Origin: Cyclobacteriaceae bacterium
Lineage (GTDB): Bacteria; Bacteroidota; Bacteroidia; Cytophagales; Cyclobacteriaceae
NCBI GenBank assembly: GCA_022841475.1
Contig: JALHRJ010000018.1
Span: forward strand, 1-64,000
Direction: 5' to 3'
Length of the DNA stretch: 64,000 bases
The position numbers were made by a program, and so were the translations under genes. The notes beneath the pieces were generated by a model that saw only the letters and a list, made by a program, of their open reading frames with translations, was not told the origin of the DNA and ran no database searches. Shown here piece by piece: positions 51,712 to 60,747 of the stretch; within the stretch, counting starts at the first letter, position 1; each line of letters opens with the position of its first letter.

Positions 51712-52532
51712 AAACATACAAGGCTATGGATATACTGACGTTTTCAAAGCAACTGGAAGGCCGCATGAAGGAACGGCTGAATGAGTTCAGTGCAGACCAA
51801 GACGAGATTTTGAAAGCCGGCCATGTGCTGACTTTTATCCGCGAGATCATCGCTGAATTGAAGCAATTCTGCTACAGCTACAAGTTCACAGATGAATCGG
51901 AAGAGATCAAATTTTTCAAGGAGATAAAACCGGTCTTCCTGAGTCAGTTCTTTTTCTATAAAAAAGTATTTGCACTCAGGCTGTTTGACTCATTCAAGGA
52001 TGGGAAGACGAGGCAGGCGAACTACTACAAAATCCTTCAGCAACTTGAGCGTTTTGTTCAGAAGAACCTTGAGTTCTACGAATATTGTATGACCAACACT
52101 ACCTATCTCGACAAGCACTATTTCACCCGCAACAGACAGAATCATAAATCGATTGACAGGGACGAAAAGTTTTCAACAGGTTATGATGCGAAGCTGGCTA
52201 AAATTCTCGCGAATGAGCTGTTGAAAAAGCACATTCTTGAATTGCTAAAGAAGTCACAGGCTGATCGTTCTACCGATACATCCATAACCCTGACCTGGAC
52301 GGGTTCGAAAACTGACTTGATCGAATTAATTTATGCACTCCACAGTGCAGACGTTTTCAACAACGGAACAGCCAACATCAAAGCGATCGCCTCTGCATTT
52401 GAAGAGGTGTTCAATATTAGCCTGGGCGATTATTACCGGACCTTTCAGGATATGCGTATTAGAAAACGGAGTCAGACCCCTTTTCTTGACACGCTTAAAG
52501 AGAGGTTTATAAGCAGGTTATACACAGAATGA
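51708..52532 (+). CDS. RteC family protein
   Basis: 274 residues. The C-terminal part is a clear RteC signature: LTWTGSKTDLIELIYALHSADVFNNGTANIKAIASAFEEVFN, then LGDYYRTFQDMRIRK and TPFLDTLKERFISRL. In CTnDOT-like elements RteC activates the excision operon. It overlaps the coupling-protein stop by 4 bases (ATGA) and is itself overlapped the same way by a tiny frame of 31 codons. No two-component partners (RteA/RteB) are visible. Confidence 0.92.
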   Translation: MKTYKAMDILTFSKQLEGRMKERLNEFSADQDEILKAGHVLTFIREIIAELKQFCYSYKFTDESEEIKFFKEIKPVFLSQFFFYKKVFALRLFDSFKDGKTRQANYYKILQQLERFVQKNLEFYEYCMTNTTYLDKHYFTRNRQNHKSIDRDEKFSTGYDAKLAKILANELLKKHILELLKKSQADRSTDTSITLTWTGSKTDLIELIYALHSADVFNNGTANIKAIASAFEEVFNISLGDYYRTFQDMRIRKRSQTPFLDTLKERFISRLYTE

Positions 52533-52624
52533 AATACTACCTTGACGAGTCGCCTGCGAAGATAGTTGATTACATTGTCAACTCAATCAAACACATCTTA
52601 CTCACGATCGATCGACTCGCGTGA
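52529..52624 (+). CDS. Possible 31-residue small protein coupled to RteC
   Basis: An ATG at 52529 overlaps the RteC stop in the ATGA form and opens a 31-codon frame that begins MKYYLDESPAKIVDYIVNSIK and ends IDRLA. It has a plausible helical composition. Coupled start position is the only positive evidence; the frame is short enough to be chance. Confidence 0.3.
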   Translation: MKYYLDESPAKIVDYIVNSIKHILLTIDRLA

Positions 52625-52699
52625 ATAGTTATCATTCACGAGCGTATCATTTTCCCACGTGCCCTGAAGCAATTTGTAGCTAATCAAAGGAGTACCTCT

Positions 52700-54022
52700 T
52701 CAGTTTAATCGACCTCTAAATAAGCACATAGTAATGACAAATGGAATGTATGGATTATCGGTATGAACGATTATCGGTTGGCCTCCATCTTTAAAACCGA
52801 ATGCCAATACAATTTTATTGTCAGCTTGCTCACTATTTTTGAAGTTTTCATAATTGTCTCTAGAATAATTAAGGGGTTTACTTTCTGCAAATAACTCCTT
52901 TGTTTCTTTGATTTTGATGGCTAACCCTTTTCTATCTTTTCGGATTTCGACACTACATTTATAGCTTGAAAATCTTCGAAGAAAAAGCCCATAAGCTTTT
53001 GATGCAAGAGCGGCTGTCTCGAAGATAATATAGATTACAGGTGGCGATTTTTCATAATTCTCTGAAAGCGCAAACTCAATACTGACAGCCGTGTTGATCG
53101 CTGCCTCCATGTCAGTTCTAAAAAGTCTATTGACTTCTTCCTGCGGATTTGACGGAATACTACGCTTGACATCAGGGTCAATTTTTATTGTTGGACCATA
53201 GTAGAACTCCAAATCTCGATCTGTAATTTCCTCACGCTTTTTAAAGCTATAATAGTATTTAGTGATAATGTGGCTATCAATAGCAACAGGTCCCCCATTG
53301 ACCATAAAGAAAGGGCAAAAGTGAAATTTCTTATCTCGTTCCTGCACAGATGCGAAAGAATAAAATAATGTTCCTTTCAGGTTTGGTAGTGTCTTCCAGT
53401 AAACCATCTGCATTACCATTGATTGCTGAACCTTTCCATATTTTTCATACTTAACATTTTCTCTGTATTGATTGAATGCAACATCAAGCCACTTTCGATC
53501 AGGATTTGCATAGATATATGTGGTGTATGAGTTATCTTCCTCCATAACAAATGATAGGCAAATATTATTGTCTACATCATCTGGATCATTAGTGTTCCAG
53601 GATTTCAAGTAGTCAAAAAACTGTTTCCCGTATACTTCATCCTTGTAAACAGGACCAAAATGATTCTTTAAATCATACTGCTGTTTGTATTGCGGCTCCG
53701 GAAAAAGGTATCCGTTTGTGATCCACTGATCTTCGTCCACTGCAAAATTCGGAGGAGGTTGAACTATTAATACGCTATACTCAAACACAATTTTTTCGAT
53801 TATTACTTCCAAGCCAAGAAGCAATATGGCAACTAAAAAATCAAGAAATGTGGGAAGTGCCATGAGGCTTGCACCAATACCAAGACCAACAATAATACGT
53901 GAAGTCCATTTCGCAACGCTTTCAAATCTCTCATGGAGATAAATTTTGGGTAAAGGAAATTTCCATTCGGTCCGAAACAACAAATTCGTATCTACACTTA
54001 AACCTTGGACCCTAATTTTCAT
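52700..54022 (-). CDS. Unknown membrane-anchored protein (lone cargo gene)
   Basis: 440 residues from the ATG at 54020-54022. A start at 54088 would add 22 residues. Two close membrane helices lie at about 37-80, between short and long soluble parts. The large C-terminal part (about 95-440) is mixed alpha/beta with no motif I can name; YIIFETAALASKAYGLFLRRF and IVLAFGFKDGGQPIIVHTDNPYIPF are its most conserved-looking stretches. It is AT-richer than the mob genes and faces the other way, which suggests separate acquisition. A defence or surface role is possible but not shown. Confidence 0.6.
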   Translation of the reverse strand: MKIRVQGLSVDTNLLFRTEWKFPLPKIYLHERFESVAKWTSRIIVGLGIGASLMALPTFLDFLVAILLLGLEVIIEKIVFEYSVLIVQPPPNFAVDEDQWITNGYLFPEPQYKQQYDLKNHFGPVYKDEVYGKQFFDYLKSWNTNDPDDVDNNICLSFVMEEDNSYTTYIYANPDRKWLDVAFNQYRENVKYEKYGKVQQSMVMQMVYWKTLPNLKGTLFYSFASVQERDKKFHFCPFFMVNGGPVAIDSHIITKYYYSFKKREEITDRDLEFYYGPTIKIDPDVKRSIPSNPQEEVNRLFRTDMEAAINTAVSIEFALSENYEKSPPVIYIIFETAALASKAYGLFLRRFSSYKCSVEIRKDRKGLAIKIKETKELFAESKPLNYSRDNYENFKNSEQADNKIVLAFGFKDGGQPIIVHTDNPYIPFVITMCLFRGRLN

Positions 54023-54225
54023 GCAATTTTTTGAATAATGAATGCTATACCAATATATCCATAAAACATTTGAAACCCATACCCACAATAAATCTACGAT
54101 GTCCTAAAAAACCACCCACCTTGGTACCAACTTGTGAATTCCACAATTGATAGAATCCCATCTTCGCTTTTGTACTTAAGGACCATTCTTCCGTGGTCTG
54201 ATCTTCGGACTTTATCCATTCAACC

Positions 54226-54480
54226 ATGAACAGCTCAAACGAAATATCCAATCTCGATTTTCCGGTAAGCCACGCTATCCGCGCAGCCCTGAAAGATTTA
54301 TCTGAAGAACACCTGAAATTCATCCTCGGCACGATGACGGAGGATGAGTTCATCAGCCATAGGGTTGACATCTATCTCGAAGTGCTGGAGACTGCTATGC
54401 ACAATGGCTACGATGAAGCCGGTGCAAAAGAAATTGCCTTGAAGGAATGCCTGGCCGGAATCAGCGAAGCCGATGAATAA
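54226..54480 (+). CDS. DUF1896-like small protein
   Basis: 84 residues, acidic and helical. FISHRVDIYLEVLETAMHNGYDEAGAKEIALKECLAGI resembles the core of DUF1896 proteins, which are found in Bacteroidota conjugative elements. It overlaps the large methylase-helicase gene by 8 bases, so the two are translationally coupled. The function is unknown. Confidence 0.6.
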   Translation: MNSSNEISNLDFPVSHAIRAALKDLSEEHLKFILGTMTEDEFISHRVDIYLEVLETAMHNGYDEAGAKEIALKECLAGISEADE

Positions 54481-57400
54481 GTTTTCAAAGCGGCAGGCGT
54501 ATGAAAACGGGCTGGTACTGTTGGAAGAATTGCTCACACCAGGTCAATCCAATGGCAGGCTTACAGAGATGCGGTTCAATGGCTTTGGAGCACTGAAGGA
54601 GTTGCTGTTGCCATTGGACAACCGCTCAGCCTGGAGATCCGAAGATTTACGGTATCAGTCGGAGGTCGAAAAATTCCACGAACTTTTGAGAAATCGTTTT
54701 GGTAACCGCTATGATGAAGCGGTGTCTTCCCTGAAGAACAGTATACTCACATCCTTTTATACTCCGGCATTTATAACAGAGCCTATAGTTGCAGCCATCC
54801 AACGCAACAGCGGGTCCATTAACTCTATCCTAGAACCAGCCGCAGGGACTGGAAATTTTGTGAACGCGCTGAAGAAGTATTTTCCACCAAGTTCCATAAC
54901 AGCAATTGAAAAAGACCTCCTGGCTTCGGAGGCATTGAAAAAGCTTCACCCGGACATTGAAGTCGTTCACTCAGGATATGAGAATTTTAAGAACAGGAAC
55001 TTTGATTTTGTGGTCAGTAACATTCCATTCGGAAGTACCAGCGTGTATGATGATCAGATCTTCCGTGAAGCGGTGCCGGTGAAGATCAAAGCCACTACGC
55101 GCATTCACAACTATTACTTTGTTAAGTCGCTCGATAATTTAAAGAATGGCGGAATACTCGCCTTCGTTTCTACCAATGGCCTGATGGATAGTCCGGGTAA
55201 CCGCGAGATCCGGGAGCATCTGATGAAGAATGCCGATCTGATCTCAGCAGTCCGTTTGCCTAATGACACCTTTGCAGAATCAGGAACATTTCCGATCACA
55301 GACATTATCCTGCTTCGAAGGAACGCGCAAAAGCGAAATACATCGCCTTCGGAAAAACTTTTCATTGAGTCGGAGAAAATCAATGTGCCCGATGACAAGG
55401 GATTATCAGTTGAAGTCAACATCAATGCCTACTACAAATCCAACAGCGAGAATGCACTCGGGACATTCACAACTGGCGGGCAGTACCAGCACGATTCGCT
55501 CAATATGCTTCCGAGGGAAGGGTTTGATGAAGATGATTTCCGGAGGTCCATTGCATTACTTATTGACGAGGGGTTCCGGCAATTAGAGCACAAGGTCATT
55601 GCAAAGAAAGTTGAAGATGAAGATGAAGCGGCTTCTTCTGTTGGCATTGTAATTCAGCGTAATCACCCGGACTACGACATCCTGAAAAGAGGAAATCTTG
55701 TTGTTCAAAATAACAAGGTCGGAATTATCGACTATTCGAGCACAGAAAAAATCTTTACACCTGAACCGGTCATTAAAGATATAGATCGTGCTTTCCATCT
55801 TACTGGGCTGCGCAGCAGTCTCGTGCGGCTCGTTCAATCCGAACTGGATGGTGATGAAGCAAAGATGAGGGCATATCGCGCAGAGTTGAACAATCAGTAT
55901 GACCTGTTCACCTTCCGTTACGGAAACCTGAATCTTCCTTCGAATAAAAAGTTAATCCTCTTCGATGCAGAAGGATTTAAAGTGCTCTCCCTTGAACGTA
56001 TTGAAAATAACCGCTATGTCAAGGCCGATATTTTCACAAAGCAGGTCAACAACGTTCAGAAAACATTTTCAAAACCGGAATTATTGAAAGATGCTGTCCT
56101 GCTTTCGCTGAATGCACATAATGGCATTCATGTTGAGTTCATTTCTTCCCTGATGCAGAAGAGCAGGGACGAGATCATCCGCGAAGGCTTCGACCAGGAG
56201 CTTTTATTCCGGGACATCGAAAGCCAAACGTCCCGGTATGTTACCAAGGATGAATTTCTCAGTGGCAATATCGTGCAGAAGATCGAAGCCTGGGAAAAGA
56301 TAAAGAACTCAGAACGAAGGAGCGCATTCCCAGAGCTGACTGACAAGGATATTGACACGTACCTGGAACGGTTAAAAGAAGTACGGCCCGTATTCCTGAA
56401 GCGCGAGCTTATCGACATCAATATAGGTGAACGCTGGATACCCATAGACATCTATGAAAGCTTTGCTGAGCACTTGTTCAGAGAGAAAACGCAACTCAAA
56501 TATTTGGATTCAGCAGATCAATATCTTGTGAATGTATCTCGATACAGCAACGAAGAGAGCATCACGTACGCAGCCACCGTCCATAATGGCAGGATCTCAG
56601 GCAGCAAGATCATGGAGTATGCCATGGCCGACACCCAGCCTTACTTGCAGATCAGAATTGACGGAACCAATCCTCCACAATACAAACCCGACCAGGATGG
56701 AATGAAGAACGTGGAAATGAAGATCAAAGAGGTGAAAGATGAGTTTGAGAATTTTCTGAGTACACGACAGGACATTGCTGGCCGAATTGAAGAACTGTAC
56801 AACCAGAATATCAATAATGCAGTAAGGCGTAACTATGACGGCTCACACCTCCAACTCGCAGGACTGAAACACTTCGCTCTACGCGCGCATCAGAAAGATG
56901 CCATCTGGATGCTGCTTCAGCAGGATGGCGGCATTGTTGACCACAAGGTCGGTGCCGGGAAAACATTGGTCATGGTCGCGGCCGCAATGGAAATGCGCAG
57001 GCTCGGCATTGCACAAAAGCCGATGATCATTTGCATGAAGGCTAATGTAGCCGATGTAGCTAAAGACTTCCTGAAAGCCTATCCTTCAGCCAAAGTCCTT
57101 GCGCCAGACCCTCAGAAGGATTTTACAAAGCAGAAACGGCAGCGGCTCTTCGCCAGCATTGCATCTAACGACTGGGATGCTGTGATCATAACCCACGATA
57201 TGTTCCAGGCAATCCCCCAGTCACCGCGTGTGAAAAAAGAAATACTGGAGCAGGAACTGAAAAATCTAGAAGATGATCTGAAAGCAGTATCGGAAGATCG
57301 TTCATTGTCGAAACGAGTATTGAAAGGACTTGAAGGTCGAAAGCAAAATTTGAAAGTTAGGCTTGAGATCGCCAATGCAGCGATCAGGCGTGATGAGAAT

Positions 57401-59425
57401 ATACTGGACTTCGAGAAGATGGGTTTCGACCACATTTTTGTTGATGAGAGCCAGGCGTTCAAAAATCTTCATTTTACTACTCGCCATCAGCAAGTTGCAG
57501 GGTTAGGCGATCCTACCGGTAGCCAACGGGCACTTAATCTTGAACTTGCGATCCGTACCATTCAGGAGAAAAAAGCCGGAGACAAAGGCGCAACGTTCTT
57601 GTCAGGTACTACGATCAGCAACAGTCTTGTTGAATTGTATCTACTCTTCAAATATTTACGACCGGATAAACTGAATGAACTGCACATCAACTCCTTCGAT
57701 GCTTGGGCGAAGATGTATGCCAGAAAAAGCTCCACTTATGAATTCACCGTGACGAACGAATTAAAGTTGAAGGAGCGTTACCGGGAATTCATTAAAGTTC
57801 CGGAGTTGGCGCGGTTTTATGCAGAAATCACACACGTCATTACTGATGGTAATCTGAAGATCGAAAAGCCACGTGTTGAAAATATCGTGGTTAATATTGA
57901 TCCCACTGAAGACCAGCAAGAGTACACACAAAAGCTTATCAATTTTACTAAAACAAAAAATCCCACCTACGTTGACCTTGTATTTAGTGAAAATGAAAAG
58001 AATGCGTTCATGCTCATTGCAACCAACCTGGCCCGCAAGATGAGCATTGACATGCGCCTGATCGATCCGCTGAAATATTCATTTGAACCGGATGGCAAAC
58101 TGGCAAAGATGTGCAAAACCGTGGCCGCTGAATACAAGGACAGCGAGCGTTATCGAGGGACACAACTCATCTTCAGCGACATCGGCACTCCGGATGGCAG
58201 TGGTTTTAACCTGTATGCAGAGATCAAGCGTGTATTGGCAGAACAACACAATCTCCGGCCGGAGGATATTCAGTTCATTCACGACCACGACTCCAAAACA
58301 AAAAGGGAAAAGCTGTTCCAGGATGTCAATAATGGCAACGTGCGGGTGCTGATCGGGAGCACAAAGAAATTGGGTACGGGCGTCAACGTGCAGGAACGAG
58401 TAATCGCCATGCACCATCTCGACATACCCTGGCGGCCGAGTGATTTTGAGCAGCGCATAGGCCGTGGCGGAAGACAGGGGAACCGGATGGCAAAGGACTT
58501 CCGGGAGAATACTGTGCGGAATTATGTGTATGCCGTAAACCGCACACTGGATGCCTACCAGTTCAACATCCTGTCCAACAAACAGAAATTTATCAGCCAG
58601 ATCAAGAACAACTCCATTGACCAGCGCAAGATCGATGAGGGCGCACTCGACCAGGAAGGAGGAATGAACTTCGGGGAATACGTAGCATTACTCAGTGGCA
58701 ACACTGACCTTTTAGAGAAAGTAAAGCTGGAAAAGAAACTATACGACCTCGAACGCAGCTACCGGGTTTTCCTGAAGCGAAAATCAGAAGCATCGTTCTA
58801 CATTGATATGAACACACGCGACCTGAAACTGAAAGAATCTGCGTTGATAAAATTGGAATCCGACTGGAAACCGATTCATTCCATTGATTTAGAGAAGCCA
58901 CCGTTGGTCATTGCGGGCAAGTCATTTGACGATAAGAAGGAAGCCGGTGAACAATTGCATGTTACTATTGAGCACCTAAAACAGAAAGGCGTAGCTACCG
59001 AAACCGAAATAGCCCGGCTGTTGGACTTCAGACTTTTTTACAACCCCATTCAATCAAAAGTCTATGTCTGCGGTCCGTCCGGGATGATCTACAATTATGC
59101 TGATGGAAAGCTCAATGAGAATCCTTCCCTTGCAGGCCGTTACATGACAGACTCCATCAAACGGATTCCTAAAGTGATCGACAATACCAAAGAATCCATC
59201 CAAATCTTTCAAAAAAAGATTAATACCTACAAGCACGAACTAACGCTCGACTTCAAGGAGAAATCACTCATCCATGATTTGAAACACCAAATTGACCAAC
59301 TTACTACGAAGTTGGAGAAAGCATTTTCGGCAAAAGAAGAATTGCAACTCAATGTTGCTGAAGAACCGGCATCGGAATTCGAAGTTCCCGGAAGACGACA
59401 CAAACGAAAAATGAGAATACAGTAA
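54473..59425 (+). CDS. DarB-like N6-adenine methylase / SNF2-type helicase fusion
   Basis: 1650 residues. The methyltransferase part (about 70-300) has motif I LEPAAGTGNFV and motif IV VSNIPFG, the (D/N)PPF-type catalytic site in NIPF form. The helicase part (about 790-1420) has Walker A HKVGAGKT, DEAH-box variant FVDESQAFKN, and the C-terminal motifs STKKLGTGVNVQ and EQRIGRGGRQGN. A coiled-coil tail follows. Similar giant methylase-helicases occur in conjugative elements and phage P1 (DarB), where they shield incoming DNA from host restriction. It lies directly after the mob genes, which fits an anti-restriction job. Confidence 0.88.
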   Translation: MNKFSKRQAYENGLVLLEELLTPGQSNGRLTEMRFNGFGALKELLLPLDNRSAWRSEDLRYQSEVEKFHELLRNRFGNRYDEAVSSLKNSILTSFYTPAFITEPIVAAIQRNSGSINSILEPAAGTGNFVNALKKYFPPSSITAIEKDLLASEALKKLHPDIEVVHSGYENFKNRNFDFVVSNIPFGSTSVYDDQIFREAVPVKIKATTRIHNYYFVKSLDNLKNGGILAFVSTNGLMDSPGNREIREHLMKNADLISAVRLPNDTFAESGTFPITDIILLRRNAQKRNTSPSEKLFIESEKINVPDDKGLSVEVNINAYYKSNSENALGTFTTGGQYQHDSLNMLPREGFDEDDFRRSIALLIDEGFRQLEHKVIAKKVEDEDEAASSVGIVIQRNHPDYDILKRGNLVVQNNKVGIIDYSSTEKIFTPEPVIKDIDRAFHLTGLRSSLVRLVQSELDGDEAKMRAYRAELNNQYDLFTFRYGNLNLPSNKKLILFDAEGFKVLSLERIENNRYVKADIFTKQVNNVQKTFSKPELLKDAVLLSLNAHNGIHVEFISSLMQKSRDEIIREGFDQELLFRDIESQTSRYVTKDEFLSGNIVQKIEAWEKIKNSERRSAFPELTDKDIDTYLERLKEVRPVFLKRELIDINIGERWIPIDIYESFAEHLFREKTQLKYLDSADQYLVNVSRYSNEESITYAATVHNGRISGSKIMEYAMADTQPYLQIRIDGTNPPQYKPDQDGMKNVEMKIKEVKDEFENFLSTRQDIAGRIEELYNQNINNAVRRNYDGSHLQLAGLKHFALRAHQKDAIWMLLQQDGGIVDHKVGAGKTLVMVAAAMEMRRLGIAQKPMIICMKANVADVAKDFLKAYPSAKVLAPDPQKDFTKQKRQRLFASIASNDWDAVIITHDMFQAIPQSPRVKKEILEQELKNLEDDLKAVSEDRSLSKRVLKGLEGRKQNLKVRLEIANAAIRRDENILDFEKMGFDHIFVDESQAFKNLHFTTRHQQVAGLGDPTGSQRALNLELAIRTIQEKKAGDKGATFLSGTTISNSLVELYLLFKYLRPDKLNELHINSFDAWAKMYARKSSTYEFTVTNELKLKERYREFIKVPELARFYAEITHVITDGNLKIEKPRVENIVVNIDPTEDQQEYTQKLINFTKTKNPTYVDLVFSENEKNAFMLIATNLARKMSIDMRLIDPLKYSFEPDGKLAKMCKTVAAEYKDSERYRGTQLIFSDIGTPDGSGFNLYAEIKRVLAEQHNLRPEDIQFIHDHDSKTKREKLFQDVNNGNVRVLIGSTKKLGTGVNVQERVIAMHHLDIPWRPSDFEQRIGRGGRQGNRMAKDFRENTVRNYVYAVNRTLDAYQFNILSNKQKFISQIKNNSIDQRKIDEGALDQEGGMNFGEYVALLSGNTDLLEKVKLEKKLYDLERSYRVFLKRKSEASFYIDMNTRDLKLKESALIKLESDWKPIHSIDLEKPPLVIAGKSFDDKKEAGEQLHVTIEHLKQKGVATETEIARLLDFRLFYNPIQSKVYVCGPSGMIYNYADGKLNENPSLAGRYMTDSIKRIPKVIDNTKESIQIFQKKINTYKHELTLDFKEKSLIHDLKHQIDQLTTKLEKAFSAKEELQLNVAEEPASEFEVPGRRHKRKMRIQ

Positions 59426-59445
59426 AATCACTTACCCTCGACACT

Positions 59446-59937
59446 ATGTACACGGCCACAGCTATAGCAAATTTCTTTATCGAAAAAGGGAAACTGGAAG
59501 GCAAACCGGTTGACCAAATGAAAGTTCAAAAATTGGTTTACTTCGCGCATGGTTGGTTCCTGGGGATAACCGGGAAGCCACTACTCAATGAACCTATAGA
59601 AGCCTGGCGTTTCGGCCCGGTTATTCCCTCTCTTTACCACAGCCTGAAATATTCTGGTAATCTCCCAATCACAAAATCCATTGAGGTATCTCAATTTGAC
59701 AATTCAACAATAGCGGATGATTCTAACACGGAGTTACAAGCATACCTGAATCGTATCTGGAATTTGTATTCACCATTCACAGGAATTCAGCTTTCCAACA
59801 TGACACACGAGGAAGGAACCCCGTGGGCTAAAATCGCAAAGGAATTCGATCACCGGATACCCGCCAATATGGATATCGATGATCAATTGATCAAAGAATA
59901 TTTTTTAGATCAGAGAAGCAAAACCTCAGAGCCATGA
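59446..59937 (+). CDS. Panacea-domain (DUF4065/SocA-like) protein, probable antitoxin
   Basis: 163 residues. The Panacea signature is visible: IANFFIEKGK, MKVQKLVYFAHGWFLGITGKPLLNEPIEAWRFGPVIPSLYHSLK. Panacea proteins neutralise many unrelated toxins encoded next to them (PanAT systems) and can also act as protease adaptors (SocA). Its stop overlaps the next start by 4 bases (ATGA). The methylase-helicase ends 20 bases upstream, so read-through expression is possible. Confidence 0.9.
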   Translation: MYTATAIANFFIEKGKLEGKPVDQMKVQKLVYFAHGWFLGITGKPLLNEPIEAWRFGPVIPSLYHSLKYSGNLPITKSIEVSQFDNSTIADDSNTELQAYLNRIWNLYSPFTGIQLSNMTHEEGTPWAKIAKEFDHRIPANMDIDDQLIKEYFLDQRSKTSEP

Positions 59938-60314
59938 GCCTTTTAACTGAGATTGATAGGTTAGGTGATCAGCTAAAGAATGTTCTAAAAAAAGGAACTC
60001 ATGCGCCTGACCTTTTTTCATTCGATGAACTGCAAAACAACGAACTCAGAAAACTGAACGAGGAATTAAAAGATTTAAAGCAAGACCGTGACGAACGGAA
60101 GAGTTATGCCTCAAAATTATACTGGCTTGTGTTGATATGGTTAGTTGTAATTTTACTGATCATCATTTTTCAAGGACTGCAGTCTTTGCCGGGGGCTCCT
60201 TTCTATTTTAAACTGTCCGATAAAGTGTTAATAACTTTGATTACAACTACCACTGCCAATGTGGCCGCATTTTTTCTGGTTGTCGTAAGGTATTTGTTTA
60301 GGCCGAAACGGTAA
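59934..60314 (+). CDS. Two-helix membrane protein, candidate PanAT toxin
   Basis: 126 residues. The first 60 are a charged coiled coil (LNEELKDLKQDRDERK). Two membrane helices follow (about 64-82 and 100-121) with FKLSDKVLITLITTTTANVAAFFLVVVRYLF, ending RPKR. The TTTTANV stretch is a recurring pattern in small bacterial membrane proteins. It overlaps the Panacea gene by 4 bases. Several known Panacea-linked toxins are membrane proteins that depolarise the cell, so toxin is the leading guess, without direct proof. Confidence 0.8.
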   Translation: MSLLTEIDRLGDQLKNVLKKGTHAPDLFSFDELQNNELRKLNEELKDLKQDRDERKSYASKLYWLVLIWLVVILLIIIFQGLQSLPGAPFYFKLSDKVLITLITTTTANVAAFFLVVVRYLFRPKR

Positions 60315-60747
60315 AGTAACCTGCCGGCTTAGAAAAGGTGTTTTCAACGAGGCTGAGTTTTGAGTCATTCGAGAGTTCGGTCTGTGGACGAACCTGATCA
60401 TAATGAACATAGCAAACCTAAGGGATAGCAGAAATCAGATCAGGTTCTGAGATTTTCCAATGACACTCTTTAACTTTCCCCTCCTACTCAATTTTCTTTA
60501 AAGCGTTTGAAGCCCTTAATATACAAGGCTAGTAATCATTGATATTTCAGGGATATGCATATTCATGAGATAAGCCAGATTCCATTTCCGGATCAATTTT
60601 AAAAAATTTTGCCCGAGTGACAAAGTCATTAATGCGCGTTGAAGAACTTAGAGAAATATCTAACCTTAATTTTTAGCTGGACTAAGTTTTTAGATCAAAT
60701 TGACAAATAGGTGGATGGGAAGATGCTTTTTTTGACGATATTGAAGA
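60315..60747. other. Intergenic region without a recognisable gene
   Basis: 433 bases. The only notable structure is an inverted repeat GAACCTGATC (60390-60399) / GATCAGGTTC (60438-60447) with a 38-base loop, which could end the PanAT-like transcript. The rest is AT-rich and no conserved frame is seen. Confidence 0.5.
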
